Shown one piece after another: positions 36,937 through 45,214 of a stretch of DNA of 64,000 nt (position 1 is the first letter of the stretch; every line of letters begins with the position of its first letter). The notes under the pieces are model-generated. The model did no database searches. It saw only the letters and a program-made list of their open reading frames with translations, and was not told where the DNA came from. A program made the position numbers and the translations under genes. The DNA is taken from contig JAXLSW010000012.1 of the NCBI GenBank assembly GCA_046330415.1, positions 62,001 through 126,000 of the forward strand. The letters are read 5' to 3'. Source of the DNA: RHKX01 sp046330415 (GTDB lineage: Bacteria; Actinomycetota; Thermoleophilia; Solirubrobacterales; 70-9).

Positions 36937-37694
36937 CGGGCGACGCCGCCGGGCTCGGGCGCGGCGGCGTCCTCCCAGACCCGCCACGGCGGCGCGCCCG
37001 CGGCCCAGAGGTCGTTGAGGACGACGGCGTCCTTGTAGGTGTCCATGCAGTCCCAGAAGCCCTCGTGTCGCCACCCGCGCAGCTCGCCGGCGGCGGCGAG
37101 CCGCTCGAGCGGCTCGTGCTCGAGGACGCTCGCGGGGCCGAGCTCGCGCAGGACCCGCGGCTCGCACAGCATGAAGCCGCCGTTGACCCACTGCTCCATC
37201 CGCGGCTTCTCGGTGAACCCCTCGATCCGGTCGCCGTCGCCGACCCTCGCCACCCCCCACTGGGAGTGCGGGCGCACGAGCGTCACCGTCGCGGCGGCGC
37301 CGTGCCCGCGATGGAAGTCGAGCGACGCGCTCAGGTCGACGTCGGCGACGCCGTCGGCGTAGGTGAGCGCGAAGGTGCCCGCGCCGAGCCGGTCGGCGAC
37401 CGCGGCGACCCGGCCCCCGGTCGGTGTGTCGAGCCCGGTGTCGACGCATTCGACCTCGATCCCGTCGGGCAGATCGGCCGCCGCGGCGAAGTCGGCGAGC
37501 ATCTCGCCCTTGTAGCCGCAGAGCAGTAGGAACCGCTCGAAGCCATGGGCGGCGTAGATCCGCAGGACGTGCCAGAGGATCGGCCGTCCGCCGATCTCGA
37601 CGAGCGCCTTCGGGATCGCGTGCGTGCGCTCCTGCAGGCGGGTGCCGCGCCCGCCGCAGAGGATCGCGACCGGCTCGGGACGGGAAGGCGCCAA
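36933..37694 (-). CDS. rfbF: Glucose-1-phosphate cytidylyltransferase
   Basis: 253 residues. Forms CDP-glucose from CTP and glucose 1-phosphate, the entry to CDP-deoxysugars. Nucleotide-binding AILCGGRGTRLQERTHAIPK near the N-terminus, TYADGVADVDL (metal-binding D), GFTEKPRMEQWVNGGFML and HEGFWDCMDTYKD. Overlaps the dehydratase by 4 bp, so both belong to one pathway, leading to CDP-4-keto-6-deoxyglucose if the dehydratase works. Confidence 0.93.
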   Translation of the reverse strand: MAPSRPEPVAILCGGRGTRLQERTHAIPKALVEIGGRPILWHVLRIYAAHGFERFLLLCGYKGEMLADFAAAADLPDGIEVECVDTGLDTPTGGRVAAVADRLGAGTFALTYADGVADVDLSASLDFHRGHGAAATVTLVRPHSQWGVARVGDGDRIEGFTEKPRMEQWVNGGFMLCEPRVLRELGPASVLEHEPLERLAAAGELRGWRHEGFWDCMDTYKDAVVLNDLWAAGAPPWRVWEDAAAPEPGGVAR

Positions 37695-37710
37695 GGCGCC
37701 GGGCGGCCCC

Positions 37711-37986
37711 TCAGCCGCCCGCGACCGCGGGCAGGATCGTCACTTCGGCGCCGTCGGCGACCGTCGTCTCGAGCCCGTCCTGGAAGCGGATGTCCTCGCC
37801 GGAGACGTAGACGTTCACGAAGCGCCGCAGGTCGCCGTCCTCGGTGATCCGCTCGCGGAGACCGTCGTGCTGGGCGAAGACGGCGTCGAGCGCGTCCCCG
37901 ACGGTGGTCGCGGACTCGATCTCGATCTCACCCTCGCCGCCCGTCGCGGGTCGGAGCTGGGCGGGGATCTTCACGGTGATGGGCAT
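37711..37986 (-). CDS. MoaD/ThiS-family sulfur-carrier protein
   Basis: 91 residues, ubiquitin-like beta-grasp. It ends in AGG, so the C-terminal Gly-Gly could be adenylated and turned into a thiocarboxylate sulfur donor. N-terminal VKIPAQLRPATGGEGEIEIE and the middle VGDALDAVF match MoaD-type proteins. It follows the threonine-synthase-like gene by 77 bp under the same SAM riboswitch; this pairing suggests it donates sulfur in homocysteine (methionine) synthesis rather than in molybdopterin synthesis. No moaE or thiamine genes are near. Confidence 0.88.
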   Translation of the reverse strand: MPITVKIPAQLRPATGGEGEIEIESATTVGDALDAVFAQHDGLRERITEDGDLRRFVNVYVSGEDIRFQDGLETTVADGAEVTILPAVAGG

Positions 37987-38063
37987 CGGTTCAGTTCCTC
38001 TCAGGCGGTGGTGGCGAAAGCTAGATGATGGGCGCGGTCGGCGCGCGACCCGAACGCCGGCCC

Positions 38064-39299
38064 TCAGGCCAGCGCCGGCTCGGGCACGGCCCCGGCGAAC
38101 GATTCGAGCGTGGGCTCGATCCGGTGCATCTCGAAGCCCTCGCGAACCGCGTCGAGGGTCTTCAGGCCCTCGCCGGTGATGTAGACGACGACGCGGTCGT
38201 CGCTGCCGAGCTCACCGGCGGCTGCGAGCTTGGCCAGCGTCGCGGTGGTGACGCCGCCGGCGGTCTCGGTGAAGATGCCGGTCGTCTCGGCCAGCAGGCG
38301 GATGCCGGCGCGGATCTCGTCGTCGCTCACCGCCTCGATCGAGCCACCGGTCGTGCGGGCGAGGTCGAGCGCGTAGGGGCCGTCCGCGGGGGTGCCGATC
38401 GCGAGGCTCTTGGCGATCGTGTCGGCGCGCACCGGGCGGCAGACGTCGTGGCCGTCGGCGTAGGCGTTGGCGACCGGGCTGCAGCCTGCGGCCTGGGCGC
38501 CGTGGAACGCGGGCAGCTCGCCTTCGATCAGGCCGAGGTCGAGCCACTCGGTGAAGCCGCGGCCGATCTTGGTGAACAGCGATCCGGAGGCGATCGGGGC
38601 GACGATCTTGTCCGGGAGGCGCCAGCCGAGCTGCTCGGCGGTCTCGTAGGCGAGGGTCTTGGAGCCCTCGGCGTAGTAGGGCCGCAGGTTGACGTTGACG
38701 AACGCCCATCCGCGCTCCTCCGCGAGCTGCGTGCAGAGCCGGTTGACGTCGTCGTAGGCGCCCTCGACGCCGACGAGCGTCGTCCCGTAGACCGCCGTCG
38801 CGAGCAGCTTCTGCTCCTCGAGGTCGGAGGGCACGAAAACGTAGGAATCGATGCCCGCAGCCGCCGCGTGGGCGGCGACGGCGTTGGCGAGGTTGCCGGT
38901 CGAGGCGCAGGCGACGGTGTCGAAGCCGAGCTCGATGGCCTTCGCCAGCGCGACCGCGACGACCCGGTCCTTGAAGCTGTGGGTCGGGTTGGCGGCGTCG
39001 TTCTTGATCCAGACCTCGCCGACGCCGAGCTTCTCGGCGAGCCGGTCAGCCTTGATCAGCGGCGTCAGGCCGGGCTCGAGCGAGCTCGCGGGGCGCGTCT
39101 CGAACGGCAGGAAGTCGGCGTAGCGCCAGATCCCGGTCGTCCCCGCCTGGATGCGCCTGCGCACCTCCTCCGCGTCGAGGCCGGAGAAGTCGTAGGCGAC
39201 CTCGAGCGGGCCGAAGCAGTCCGGGCAGAAGTAGAGCGCCTCCAGCGGGTACTCCCGCTTGCACTCCTTGCACCTGAGTCCCTGCAACGTCGATGACAT
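38064..39299 (-). CDS. thrC: Threonine synthase-family PLP enzyme, possible homocysteine synthase
   Basis: 411 residues. N-terminal zinc-ribbon (Cys10, Cys13, Cys25, Cys28), then the fold-type II PLP enzyme: Lys110 in NPTHSFKD should bind PLP, and SGSLFTKIG and ASTGNLANAVAAHA bind phosphate and cofactor. Threonine synthases act on O-phosphohomoserine. The SAM-I riboswitch in front and the MoaD-like gene behind resemble reported ThrC-like/sulfur-carrier pairs that make homocysteine from O-phosphohomoserine. Sequence alone cannot decide between threonine and homocysteine as product. Confidence 0.88.
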   Translation of the reverse strand: MSSTLQGLRCKECKREYPLEALYFCPDCFGPLEVAYDFSGLDAEEVRRRIQAGTTGIWRYADFLPFETRPASSLEPGLTPLIKADRLAEKLGVGEVWIKNDAANPTHSFKDRVVAVALAKAIELGFDTVACASTGNLANAVAAHAAAAGIDSYVFVPSDLEEQKLLATAVYGTTLVGVEGAYDDVNRLCTQLAEERGWAFVNVNLRPYYAEGSKTLAYETAEQLGWRLPDKIVAPIASGSLFTKIGRGFTEWLDLGLIEGELPAFHGAQAAGCSPVANAYADGHDVCRPVRADTIAKSLAIGTPADGPYALDLARTTGGSIEAVSDDEIRAGIRLLAETTGIFTETAGGVTTATLAKLAAAGELGSDDRVVVYITGEGLKTLDAVREGFEMHRIEPTLESFAGAVPEPALA

Positions 39300-39331
39300 C
39301 TGATTGCTCCGTTTCCACTCGTTTGCCTATG

Positions 39332-39362
39332 AAAAAGACCTCTGCCGGTGCGAGCAGAGGTC
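39332..39362 (-). terminator. Intrinsic terminator of the SAM riboswitch
   Basis: Perfect 9-bp stem GACCTCTGC / GCAGAGGTC with an 8-nt loop, followed by five T on the minus strand. It lies between the aptamer and the thrC-like start, so it is the expression platform. A second hairpin (GAGTGG / CCACTC, about 39365-39382) overlaps the 3' side of P1 and may take part in switching. Confidence 0.9.
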
Positions 39363-39381
39363 CCGAGTGGAACTCCCCACT

Positions 39382-39491
39382 CACATCTCCCAGGTATCCA
39401 ACCTGATGGAATTGGCACCTTTCTCAGAGCTCTCGCTCGGAGCGGTTGCCGGGGTTTCGTAGGGCCAGTTCCCTCCACCCCTCTGGATGTG
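39382..39491 (-). ncRNA. SAM-I (S-box) riboswitch aptamer
   Basis: About 110 nt. P1 is formed by CACATC (39491-39486) and GATGTG (39387-39382). Conserved S-box elements appear in order: GGTGGAGGGAACTGGCCC, GAAACCCCGGCAACC and AAAGGTGCCAATTCC. An OFF switch is expected: SAM binding stabilises P1 and lets the terminator at 39332-39362 form. An extended -10 box TGATATATT (39511-39516) is just upstream. Confidence 0.9.
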
Positions 39492-39510
39492 GCGGTCTAT
39501 GTGGCCGCGC

Positions 39511-39516
39511 AATATA
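39511..39516 (-). promoter_or_regulatory. Promoter box before the SAM riboswitch (TATATT)
   Basis: TATATT preceded by TGA (extended -10, TGnTATATT). Predicted start about 39504, 13 nt before the aptamer. A convincing -35 was not found. Confidence 0.45.
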
Positions 39517-39654
39517 TCAACGCCCCGCGGATGCATCGAGCCTGAACCGATATCGGGCGGGTCGGTGCAGGGCGATCCGAGACGGCCGGATGTCGCAGCC
39601 CGTGACGTAACCTACGACGGTCGATGGAACCCAGCGAGCCTTCCAGTCCGAGCC

Positions 39655-40662
39655 ATGCCGAACCTTCCGAAGCCACGGCTACGACGCACCGACCGCTCGG
39701 TGGACCTCGCCCCTGCCGTTCCCGCGGCGCCGGCTGAGCCGAACGTCGAGATCGTCCAGGGCGAGGGTCTGCGCTGGATCAACATCGAGCGGCCGACTGC
39801 GCTCGAGTGGGCGTGGCTGCAGGAGCACTTCGACTTCCACATGCTCGACCTCGAGGACGTCGCCTCGCGCAACCAGCGCCCGAAGATCGACGAGTACCCC
39901 GACTACCTCTTCATCGTCCTCCACCTGCCGGTCTTCGACCGGTCCGTCGGGCGTCTCAACGTCGGCGAGCTCGACATGTTCGTCGGCCCCGACTTCGTCA
40001 TCACGATCCCCAACCAGGCCCTGCAGCCGGTGGAGTACCTGTTCGAACGCTGCCGCTCCAGCGAGGAGACCCGGGAGAAGGTCTTCTCCCGCGGCGCCGG
40101 TTACCTCCTCTACCGGATCGTCGACGACAGCTTCGACTACTGCTTCCCGATGCTGCGCAAGATCGGCAACAAGCTCGACGCCGTCGAGGACGACATCTTC
40201 GAGGAGGAGCGATCCGAGGAGGTCGTCCGCGACATCTCCAAGGTCAAGCAGGAGATCATCAACTTCCGAAAGGTGATCCGCCCGCAGCGCCCGGTCCTGC
40301 GGGACCTCGAGAACGTCAAGCAGCGCTTCCTCGCCCCCGACCTCGACCTCGAGATCTACTTCGACGACATCGTCGACGCCCACGAGCGCATCTGGGACAT
40401 GCTCGAGAACTACAAGGAGGTCGTGGAGGCGCTCGAGGAGACGAACGAGTCGGTGATCAACCACCGGGTCAACGAGATCCTGCGGGTGCTGACGGCGATC
40501 AGCGTGATCGTCCTGCCGCTGACGCTGATCGCGAGCATCTGGGGAATGAACGTCGGCGTGCCCGGTGAGGGCGACGACTTCGACTTCTACATCGTCATCG
40601 GGGTGATGGTCGTGATCCTGGTGGGGATGCTCGGCTACTTCCGCAGGCGCGACTGGCTATAG
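39655..40662 (+). CDS. corA: CorA-family magnesium/cobalt transporter
   Basis: 335 residues. Long N-terminal cytoplasmic domain, a helix-rich stalk (LLYRIVDDSFDYCFPMLRKI, HRVNEILRVLTAISVIVLPL), two C-terminal membrane segments with the signature GMN in IASIWGMNVG, and a basic end RRRDWL. ATG 39655 chosen; the frame is open upstream to 39487, across the riboswitch side. First gene of a five-gene plus-strand block. Confidence 0.94.
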   Translation: MPNLPKPRLRRTDRSVDLAPAVPAAPAEPNVEIVQGEGLRWINIERPTALEWAWLQEHFDFHMLDLEDVASRNQRPKIDEYPDYLFIVLHLPVFDRSVGRLNVGELDMFVGPDFVITIPNQALQPVEYLFERCRSSEETREKVFSRGAGYLLYRIVDDSFDYCFPMLRKIGNKLDAVEDDIFEEERSEEVVRDISKVKQEIINFRKVIRPQRPVLRDLENVKQRFLAPDLDLEIYFDDIVDAHERIWDMLENYKEVVEALEETNESVINHRVNEILRVLTAISVIVLPLTLIASIWGMNVGVPGEGDDFDFYIVIGVMVVILVGMLGYFRRRDWL

Positions 40663-40671
40663 ATGCCGTAG

Positions 40672-41211
40672 ATGGCGAATCACCGGATCTGGGCGCCCTG
40701 GCGCCTGCGCTACGTGTCCAAGGCGAACAAGCAAACCGAGTGCGTGTTCTGCGCGAAGCCCGAAGAGGCATCCGGGGCATCCGGGGCATCCGGGGCATCC
40801 GGGGCATCCGAGGGGTCCGGAGGGAGCGACCGCGACGCCCTGATCGTCCATCGCGGCAAACGCGCCTACGTGATCCTCAACCTCTACCCGTACACGAGCG
40901 GGCACCTGATGGTGGCGCCGTTCGAGCACATCGGGGCGCTGCAGGACATCGAGCCCGAGGTGATGGCCGAGATGATGGACCTCGCCCAGCAGGCGATCCG
41001 GAAGATGGAGGAGGTCTACTCCCCGGAGGGTTTCAACATGGGCGTGAACCAGGGCAGGGTCGCGGGCGCCGGCGTTGAAGGGCACATCCACCTGCACGTC
41101 GTCCCGCGATGGGCCGGCGACAACAACTACATGCCGGTGCTGGCGGACACGCGCGTGATGCCCCAGTCGCTGGAGGAGACCTACGACGCCCTCGAAGGAG
41201 GCTTCAGTTGA
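40672..41211 (+). CDS. HIT-domain protein, Ap4A phosphorylase-like
   Basis: 179 residues. N-terminal IWAPWRLRYVSKANK and zinc Cys pair CVFC; the HIT triad is HIHLHVVPRW. Such proteins (for example mycobacterial Ap4A phosphorylase) cleave diadenosine polyphosphates or similar. Residues about 33-46 are a Gly-Ala-Ser repeat (GASGASGASGAS) encoded by a 9-bp tandem repeat. Overlaps the next gene by 4 bp (TTGA). Confidence 0.88.
   Translation: MANHRIWAPWRLRYVSKANKQTECVFCAKPEEASGASGASGASGASEGSGGSDRDALIVHRGKRAYVILNLYPYTSGHLMVAPFEHIGALQDIEPEVMAEMMDLAQQAIRKMEEVYSPEGFNMGVNQGRVAGAGVEGHIHLHVVPRWAGDNNYMPVLADTRVMPQSLEETYDALEGGFS
40774..40812 (+). repeat. 9-bp tandem repeat in the HIT gene
   Basis: The unit GCATCCGGG is repeated about four to five times and encodes Gly-Ala-Ser units. 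Being a multiple of three, copy-number change would keep the frame. It lies between the zinc Cys pair and the HIT core. Confidence 0.85.
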
Positions 41212-42605
41212 CAGACAACGGCTCGAACGGTGGACCCGGGTCCGTCCAGGAGGGGATCTTCAAGGCCTACGACGTCCGCGGCCTCTACGGCGAGCAGATG
41301 GACGCCGACACGAACTACCTGCTCGGCCGCGCTTTCGCCCGCGTCCTCGCCGACCTCCGCGGCAAGGCCGTCAGCGACCTGCGAGTCGGCGTCGGCCGCG
41401 ACATGCGCCTGCAGGCACCCGAGATGGCCGGAGCCGTCCGCGAGGGCCTGATCGCCGAGGGCGCGCACGTCCTGGACGCCGGGATGGTCGGCACCGAGAT
41501 GCTCTACTTCATGGTCGGCGCCCGGGAGCTCGACGGCGGCGCGATGATCACCGCCTCGCACAACCCAAAGGCCTACACCGGCTGCAAGCTCGTGCGCGAA
41601 GGCGCGCTCGCCCTTTCCGGTGACACCGGCATCACCGCGATCCGCGACCTCATCCTCAGTGGGCTCGGCGACGCGCCGGGCGGCGGCACTGCCGAGGACG
41701 TCGACATCACCTCCGAGTTCGAGGAACGCGCGCTGTCGTTCATCGACGCCGGCGCGATCAAGCCGATGAAGGTCGTCGTCGATGGCGGCAACGGGATGGC
41801 CGGCCAGATGGTGGGCCCGCTGCTCGATCGCCTGCCGCTCGACCTGATCGCGACCTACTGGGTCCCAGACGGGAACTTCCCAGACCACGAGCCCAACCCG
41901 CTCCTTCCCGAGAACCGGACGTTCATCATCGACCGGGTCCGGGCCGAGGGCGCCGACGTCGGGATCGCCTGGGATGGCGACGCCGACCGCTGCTTCTTCA
42001 TCGACGACCAGGGCGAGTTCGTCGACGGCGACTTCCTCACCGCGCTGCTCGCCGAGCTGGTCCTGGAGAAGGTCCCGGGCGCCGACATCCTCTACGACGT
42101 GCGCGCCAGCCGCGCGGTTCCCGACACGGTGACCGCGGCGGGCGGAACCCCCCACATCAACCGGGTCGGCCACGCGTTCATGAAGCGGTCCATGAAGGAG
42201 ATCGGCGGCGAGTTCGCCGGCGAGGTCTCCGGCCACTACTACTTCCGCCAGTTCTACAACGCCGATACGGGGACGATCCCGGCGCTGCTGGTGCTGGAGC
42301 TGCTGTCGAAGTCCGGGCGCAAGCTTTCGGAGCTGGTCGGCGATCTGCGCTCGAAGTACTTCATCTCCGGGGAGATCAACTCCGAGGTGGACGATCCCGA
42401 GGCGAAGATGAAGGAGATCGCCGAGTCGCACCCGGACGCCGAGGTGACGTGGCTCGACGGCGTCTCCGTCGATTACGACGATTGGCATTTCAACGTCCGC
42501 CCCTCCAACACGGAGCCGCTGCTGCGGCTCAATCTCGAGTCGCTGATCTCGCGCGAGGACATGGAAGCCAAGCGCGATGCGATGCTCGAGCAGATCCGCA
42601 GCTGA
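41208..42605 (+). CDS. manB: Phosphomannomutase / phosphoglucomutase
   Basis: 465 residues. Interconverts hexose 1- and 6-phosphates. Four typical loops: active-site Ser in ITASHNPKAYTG, metal-binding WDGDADRCFF, sugar-binding FAGEVSGHYYF, and phosphate-binding VRPSNTEPLLR. Start TTG 41208 (LTDNGSNGG) chosen: AAGGAGG is 6 nt upstream and it overlaps the stop of the HIT gene (TTGA). The glucose 1-phosphate it may provide is the substrate of the nearby RfbF. Confidence 0.93.
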   Translation: MTDNGSNGGPGSVQEGIFKAYDVRGLYGEQMDADTNYLLGRAFARVLADLRGKAVSDLRVGVGRDMRLQAPEMAGAVREGLIAEGAHVLDAGMVGTEMLYFMVGARELDGGAMITASHNPKAYTGCKLVREGALALSGDTGITAIRDLILSGLGDAPGGGTAEDVDITSEFEERALSFIDAGAIKPMKVVVDGGNGMAGQMVGPLLDRLPLDLIATYWVPDGNFPDHEPNPLLPENRTFIIDRVRAEGADVGIAWDGDADRCFFIDDQGEFVDGDFLTALLAELVLEKVPGADILYDVRASRAVPDTVTAAGGTPHINRVGHAFMKRSMKEIGGEFAGEVSGHYYFRQFYNADTGTIPALLVLELLSKSGRKLSELVGDLRSKYFISGEINSEVDDPEAKMKEIAESHPDAEVTWLDGVSVDYDDWHFNVRPSNTEPLLRLNLESLISREDMEAKRDAMLEQIRS

Positions 42606-42686
42606 GAACCGAACCACTGCGGCGCCGGAGCACACTCCCCGAGCGGCTGCCCGTAACCGAGGACGCCGTTCGGGTATGAAGGCGGA

Positions 42687-43697
42687 GTGAGCAGCGCCCC
42701 GCAGACCCTCCCCCCCGCCGGCGTGCCCGAGGGTGCCGCCCACTCTGACCGGCGCCCGGACAAGAAGCGGATGCTGATCATCGTCAACCCGTACGCGACG
42801 ACGGTCTCCGATCGGCTCAAGAGCCTCGTCGTCTACGCGCTGCAGGGGCGCTACGAGGTGGAGGCCGTCTCCACGGAGGCTCAGAACCACGCCACCGAGA
42901 TCGGTCGCGAGGCGGTCGACGGCGGCTACGACATCGTCGTCGCCTTCGGTGGCGACGGGACCCTGAACGAGATCGCGAACGGCCTCGCGGGGACCGACAT
43001 CCCCGTCTCGGTGCTGCCCGGTGGATCCACCAACGTCGTCGCCCGGTCGCTCGGGATCCCCAACGACGTCGTCGACGCGACCGAGCACCTGCTCGGCTGT
43101 GCCGACCGCTTCGAACCACGCTCGATCGACCTCGGGATCGCGAACGGGCGGCGTTTCGTCTTCGCCTGCGGCGCCGGCCTCGACGCCAGCGCGGCCAACC
43201 AGGTCGACTCGCACCCGCGGATGAAGCACCGCTTCGGTCCCTACTACTACACGTGGGCCACGGTGAAGGGGTTCTACTCGCAGTACATGCGCGACCCGGT
43301 CAGGCTCAGCGTCGAGACGCCGAACGGGAGCAGCGAGGGCGTCACCGCCATCTGCCAGAACTCGACCCCCTACAGCTACTTCCGGGGGCGCGAGCTGCAC
43401 GTCTGCGAGGGCGTGGAGCTGGACTCGCGCTCGCTCTCGCTGGCCGTTCTGCGCCGGGCGACTCAGCGCGATGCCCCGTTCATCGCCGCCCGTGTCCTCG
43501 GCTCCCGCTCGACCGCGGGCGATCACCGTCACATCGACCACTTCCAGGGCATCGACGGCGCGCGCATCGAATCCGCCTCGCGAGACTCGAACGGAGCCTG
43601 GCGCAGCTTCCCGGTGCAGGTGGACGGCGACTACATCGGGCTGCACACCGAGCTCGAGCTGAAGCTCGATCCCGCCGCCCTCAAGGTCATCGCCTAG
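42687..43697 (+). CDS. Diacylglycerol kinase-family lipid kinase (YegS/DgkB-like)
   Basis: 336 residues. Nucleotide-binding motif FGGDGTLNEIANGLAG and PGGSTNVVARSLGIP, plus C-terminal beta-rich domain (FPVQVDGDYIGLHTELEL). Phosphorylates a lipid such as diacylglycerol, or makes related polar lipids. GTG start. Between the mutase and a second HIT gene. Confidence 0.9.
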   Translation: MSSAPQTLPPAGVPEGAAHSDRRPDKKRMLIIVNPYATTVSDRLKSLVVYALQGRYEVEAVSTEAQNHATEIGREAVDGGYDIVVAFGGDGTLNEIANGLAGTDIPVSVLPGGSTNVVARSLGIPNDVVDATEHLLGCADRFEPRSIDLGIANGRRFVFACGAGLDASAANQVDSHPRMKHRFGPYYYTWATVKGFYSQYMRDPVRLSVETPNGSSEGVTAICQNSTPYSYFRGRELHVCEGVELDSRSLSLAVLRRATQRDAPFIAARVLGSRSTAGDHRHIDHFQGIDGARIESASRDSNGAWRSFPVQVDGDYIGLHTELELKLDPAALKVIA

Positions 43698-43707
43698 CGA
43701 GGGCACC

Positions 43708-44124
43708 GTGGGCTCGGAGGACTGCGTCTTCTGCGGGATCGTCGCCGGTGAGATCGACGCCGAGGTGGTCTTCGAGGACGAGGCAACGGTCGCTTTCCTC
43801 GACGTCCGGCCCCTCTTCCCCGGCCACGTCCTGCTCGTCCCCCGCGAGCACCACATCACGATCGAGGACCTCCCCGAGGAGCTGGTCGAGCGCTTCTTCC
43901 TCAACGGCCGCCTGCTGGCGCGCGCCGTGCGGGAGGCGATGGGCGCCGACGGCACGTTCATGGCGATGAACAACGTCGTCAGCCAGAGCGTTCCGCACCT
44001 GCACCTCCACGTCGTCCCGCGGGTCCGCAAGGACGGCCTCCGCGGGTTCTTCTGGCCCCGCCACAAGTACGGCGAGGGCGAGATGGCCGCGGCGGCGGCG
44101 CGGGTGCGAGCGGCGCTGGGCTAG
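43708..44124 (+). CDS. HIT-family nucleotide-binding hydrolase
   Basis: 138 residues. N-terminal CVFCGIVAGEIDAEVVFEDE and the triad HLHLHVVPRV. Typical bacterial Hint/HIT protein, cleaving nucleotide phosphoramidates or dinucleotides. GTG start. The stop codon overlaps the convergent stop of the next gene (44121-44124). Confidence 0.92.
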   Translation: MGSEDCVFCGIVAGEIDAEVVFEDEATVAFLDVRPLFPGHVLLVPREHHITIEDLPEELVERFFLNGRLLARAVREAMGADGTFMAMNNVVSQSVPHLHLHVVPRVRKDGLRGFFWPRHKYGEGEMAAAAARVRAALG

Positions 44125-45059
44125 CGGGGAAGGTGGGTGCGGACACCGTCCGCCACCCAACCCTGCTGGAACTGCACCTGCGCCCAGGTGAAGCGCATGA
44201 CGCGGTAGCCGTGCGACTCGAGCCACCTCTGCTTCTTCGAGTCAGAGGCGATCTGCGCCGGGGACGTGTGCGCGCCCTTTCCGTCCAGTTCCACGATCAG
44301 CCTGGCCCGCTCCCAAGTCATGTCGGGCACGAAGCGTCCCTTGCGGACGTTCGGCTCGGGGATCGGGATGCCGTGCGACTCGCAGAGCAGGACGAAGTCG
44401 ATCTCCAGAGGACTCGCGCAGCGGGCGAGCGCCGGCAGATGAGCCGCCATCGCTGCACGCACCTTGCGGCTGCCTTCGGGGCCGTTGCGCATCGCCTTCT
44501 GCAGCGAGGGAAGGGAGAAGGGGATGTCCTTGTCGTAGTCGGCTCTGGCGAGCACCAGCCGCAGCGAGTTGAGCTCCAGATCCGCGGACGCCACCAGCAG
44601 CGCCCGTGCGAGGTCGACGACGGGCAGGCCCTCGTGGACATGGCGGTTGATCTCACGCGGGTGGCGGATGCGCAGGTCCTGTCGTGACGCCGCATAGCCC
44701 GGCGCATCGATGTGGATCAGATCGGGCCGGCGGCCGAGCAGCCCCTGCCACCACAGCGCCGTGAGACCTGTGAGGCCCGCGCCCTTGCGTGCGAAGAGCA
44801 GCCCAGCGGAATGATCGCCCTTCTCGGTGAGCTCCGGCCGCCCCCAGGCGTAGACACCCGGATAGCGGGGGAACATCCGCTCGCAGATGACCCAGCGGCG
44901 GATCTGGGAGCGATCGATCCCCGCCTCCAGCATCTGCCATCTCGCGACCGGACCAAAGCAGCTCCTGGCGACCTCGCTCGCCACCTCCAACGGAGATTGG
45001 GACCGCATATCGGTCCCGATCTGAAGCGCAGGTGGCATGCCAGGGACTCTGGCCCCCAA
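44121..45059 (-). CDS. DUF559-domain endonuclease-like protein with AbiEi-like N-terminus
   Basis: 312 residues. Residues about 20-110 resemble the winged-helix/AbiEi antitoxin-like region of actinobacterial proteins (VARWQMLEAGIDRSQIRRWV, RMFPRYPGVYAWG). The C-terminal 110 residues match DUF559, related to very short patch repair nucleases (PDMTWERARLIVELDGKGAH, WLESHGYRVMRFTWAQV). Likely acts on DNA. Starts at 45059, 45038 or 45008 are possible. No partner toxin or antitoxin was found next to it. Confidence 0.78.
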   Translation of the reverse strand: MGARVPGMPPALQIGTDMRSQSPLEVASEVARSCFGPVARWQMLEAGIDRSQIRRWVICERMFPRYPGVYAWGRPELTEKGDHSAGLLFARKGAGLTGLTALWWQGLLGRRPDLIHIDAPGYAASRQDLRIRHPREINRHVHEGLPVVDLARALLVASADLELNSLRLVLARADYDKDIPFSLPSLQKAMRNGPEGSRKVRAAMAAHLPALARCASPLEIDFVLLCESHGIPIPEPNVRKGRFVPDMTWERARLIVELDGKGAHTSPAQIASDSKKQRWLESHGYRVMRFTWAQVQFQQGWVADGVRTHLPR

Positions 45060-45102
45060 CCGCGCACGGATCTAGACGCGAGTGCGACAGAACTGGGTCA
45101 AA

Positions 45103-45124
45103 GGCGTGACGTTTCCGTCACGCC
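45103..45124 (-). terminator. Hairpin with GAAA tetraloop after relA
   Basis: GGCGTGACG - GAAA - CGTCACGCC read on the minus strand, perfect 9-bp stem with a stable GAAA loop, followed by only TTTG. It lies about 90 nt after the relA stop. A weak intrinsic terminator or processing signal. Confidence 0.55.
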
Positions 45125-45214
45125 AGCGCCCTCCGGCCGCCTTCCCCAGCCCCTGCGGCCTGCCCGACGGCGGCCGTGCGGCGTCAGCCCCGGAGCGGCT
45201 CGCCCGCGGCGGAG

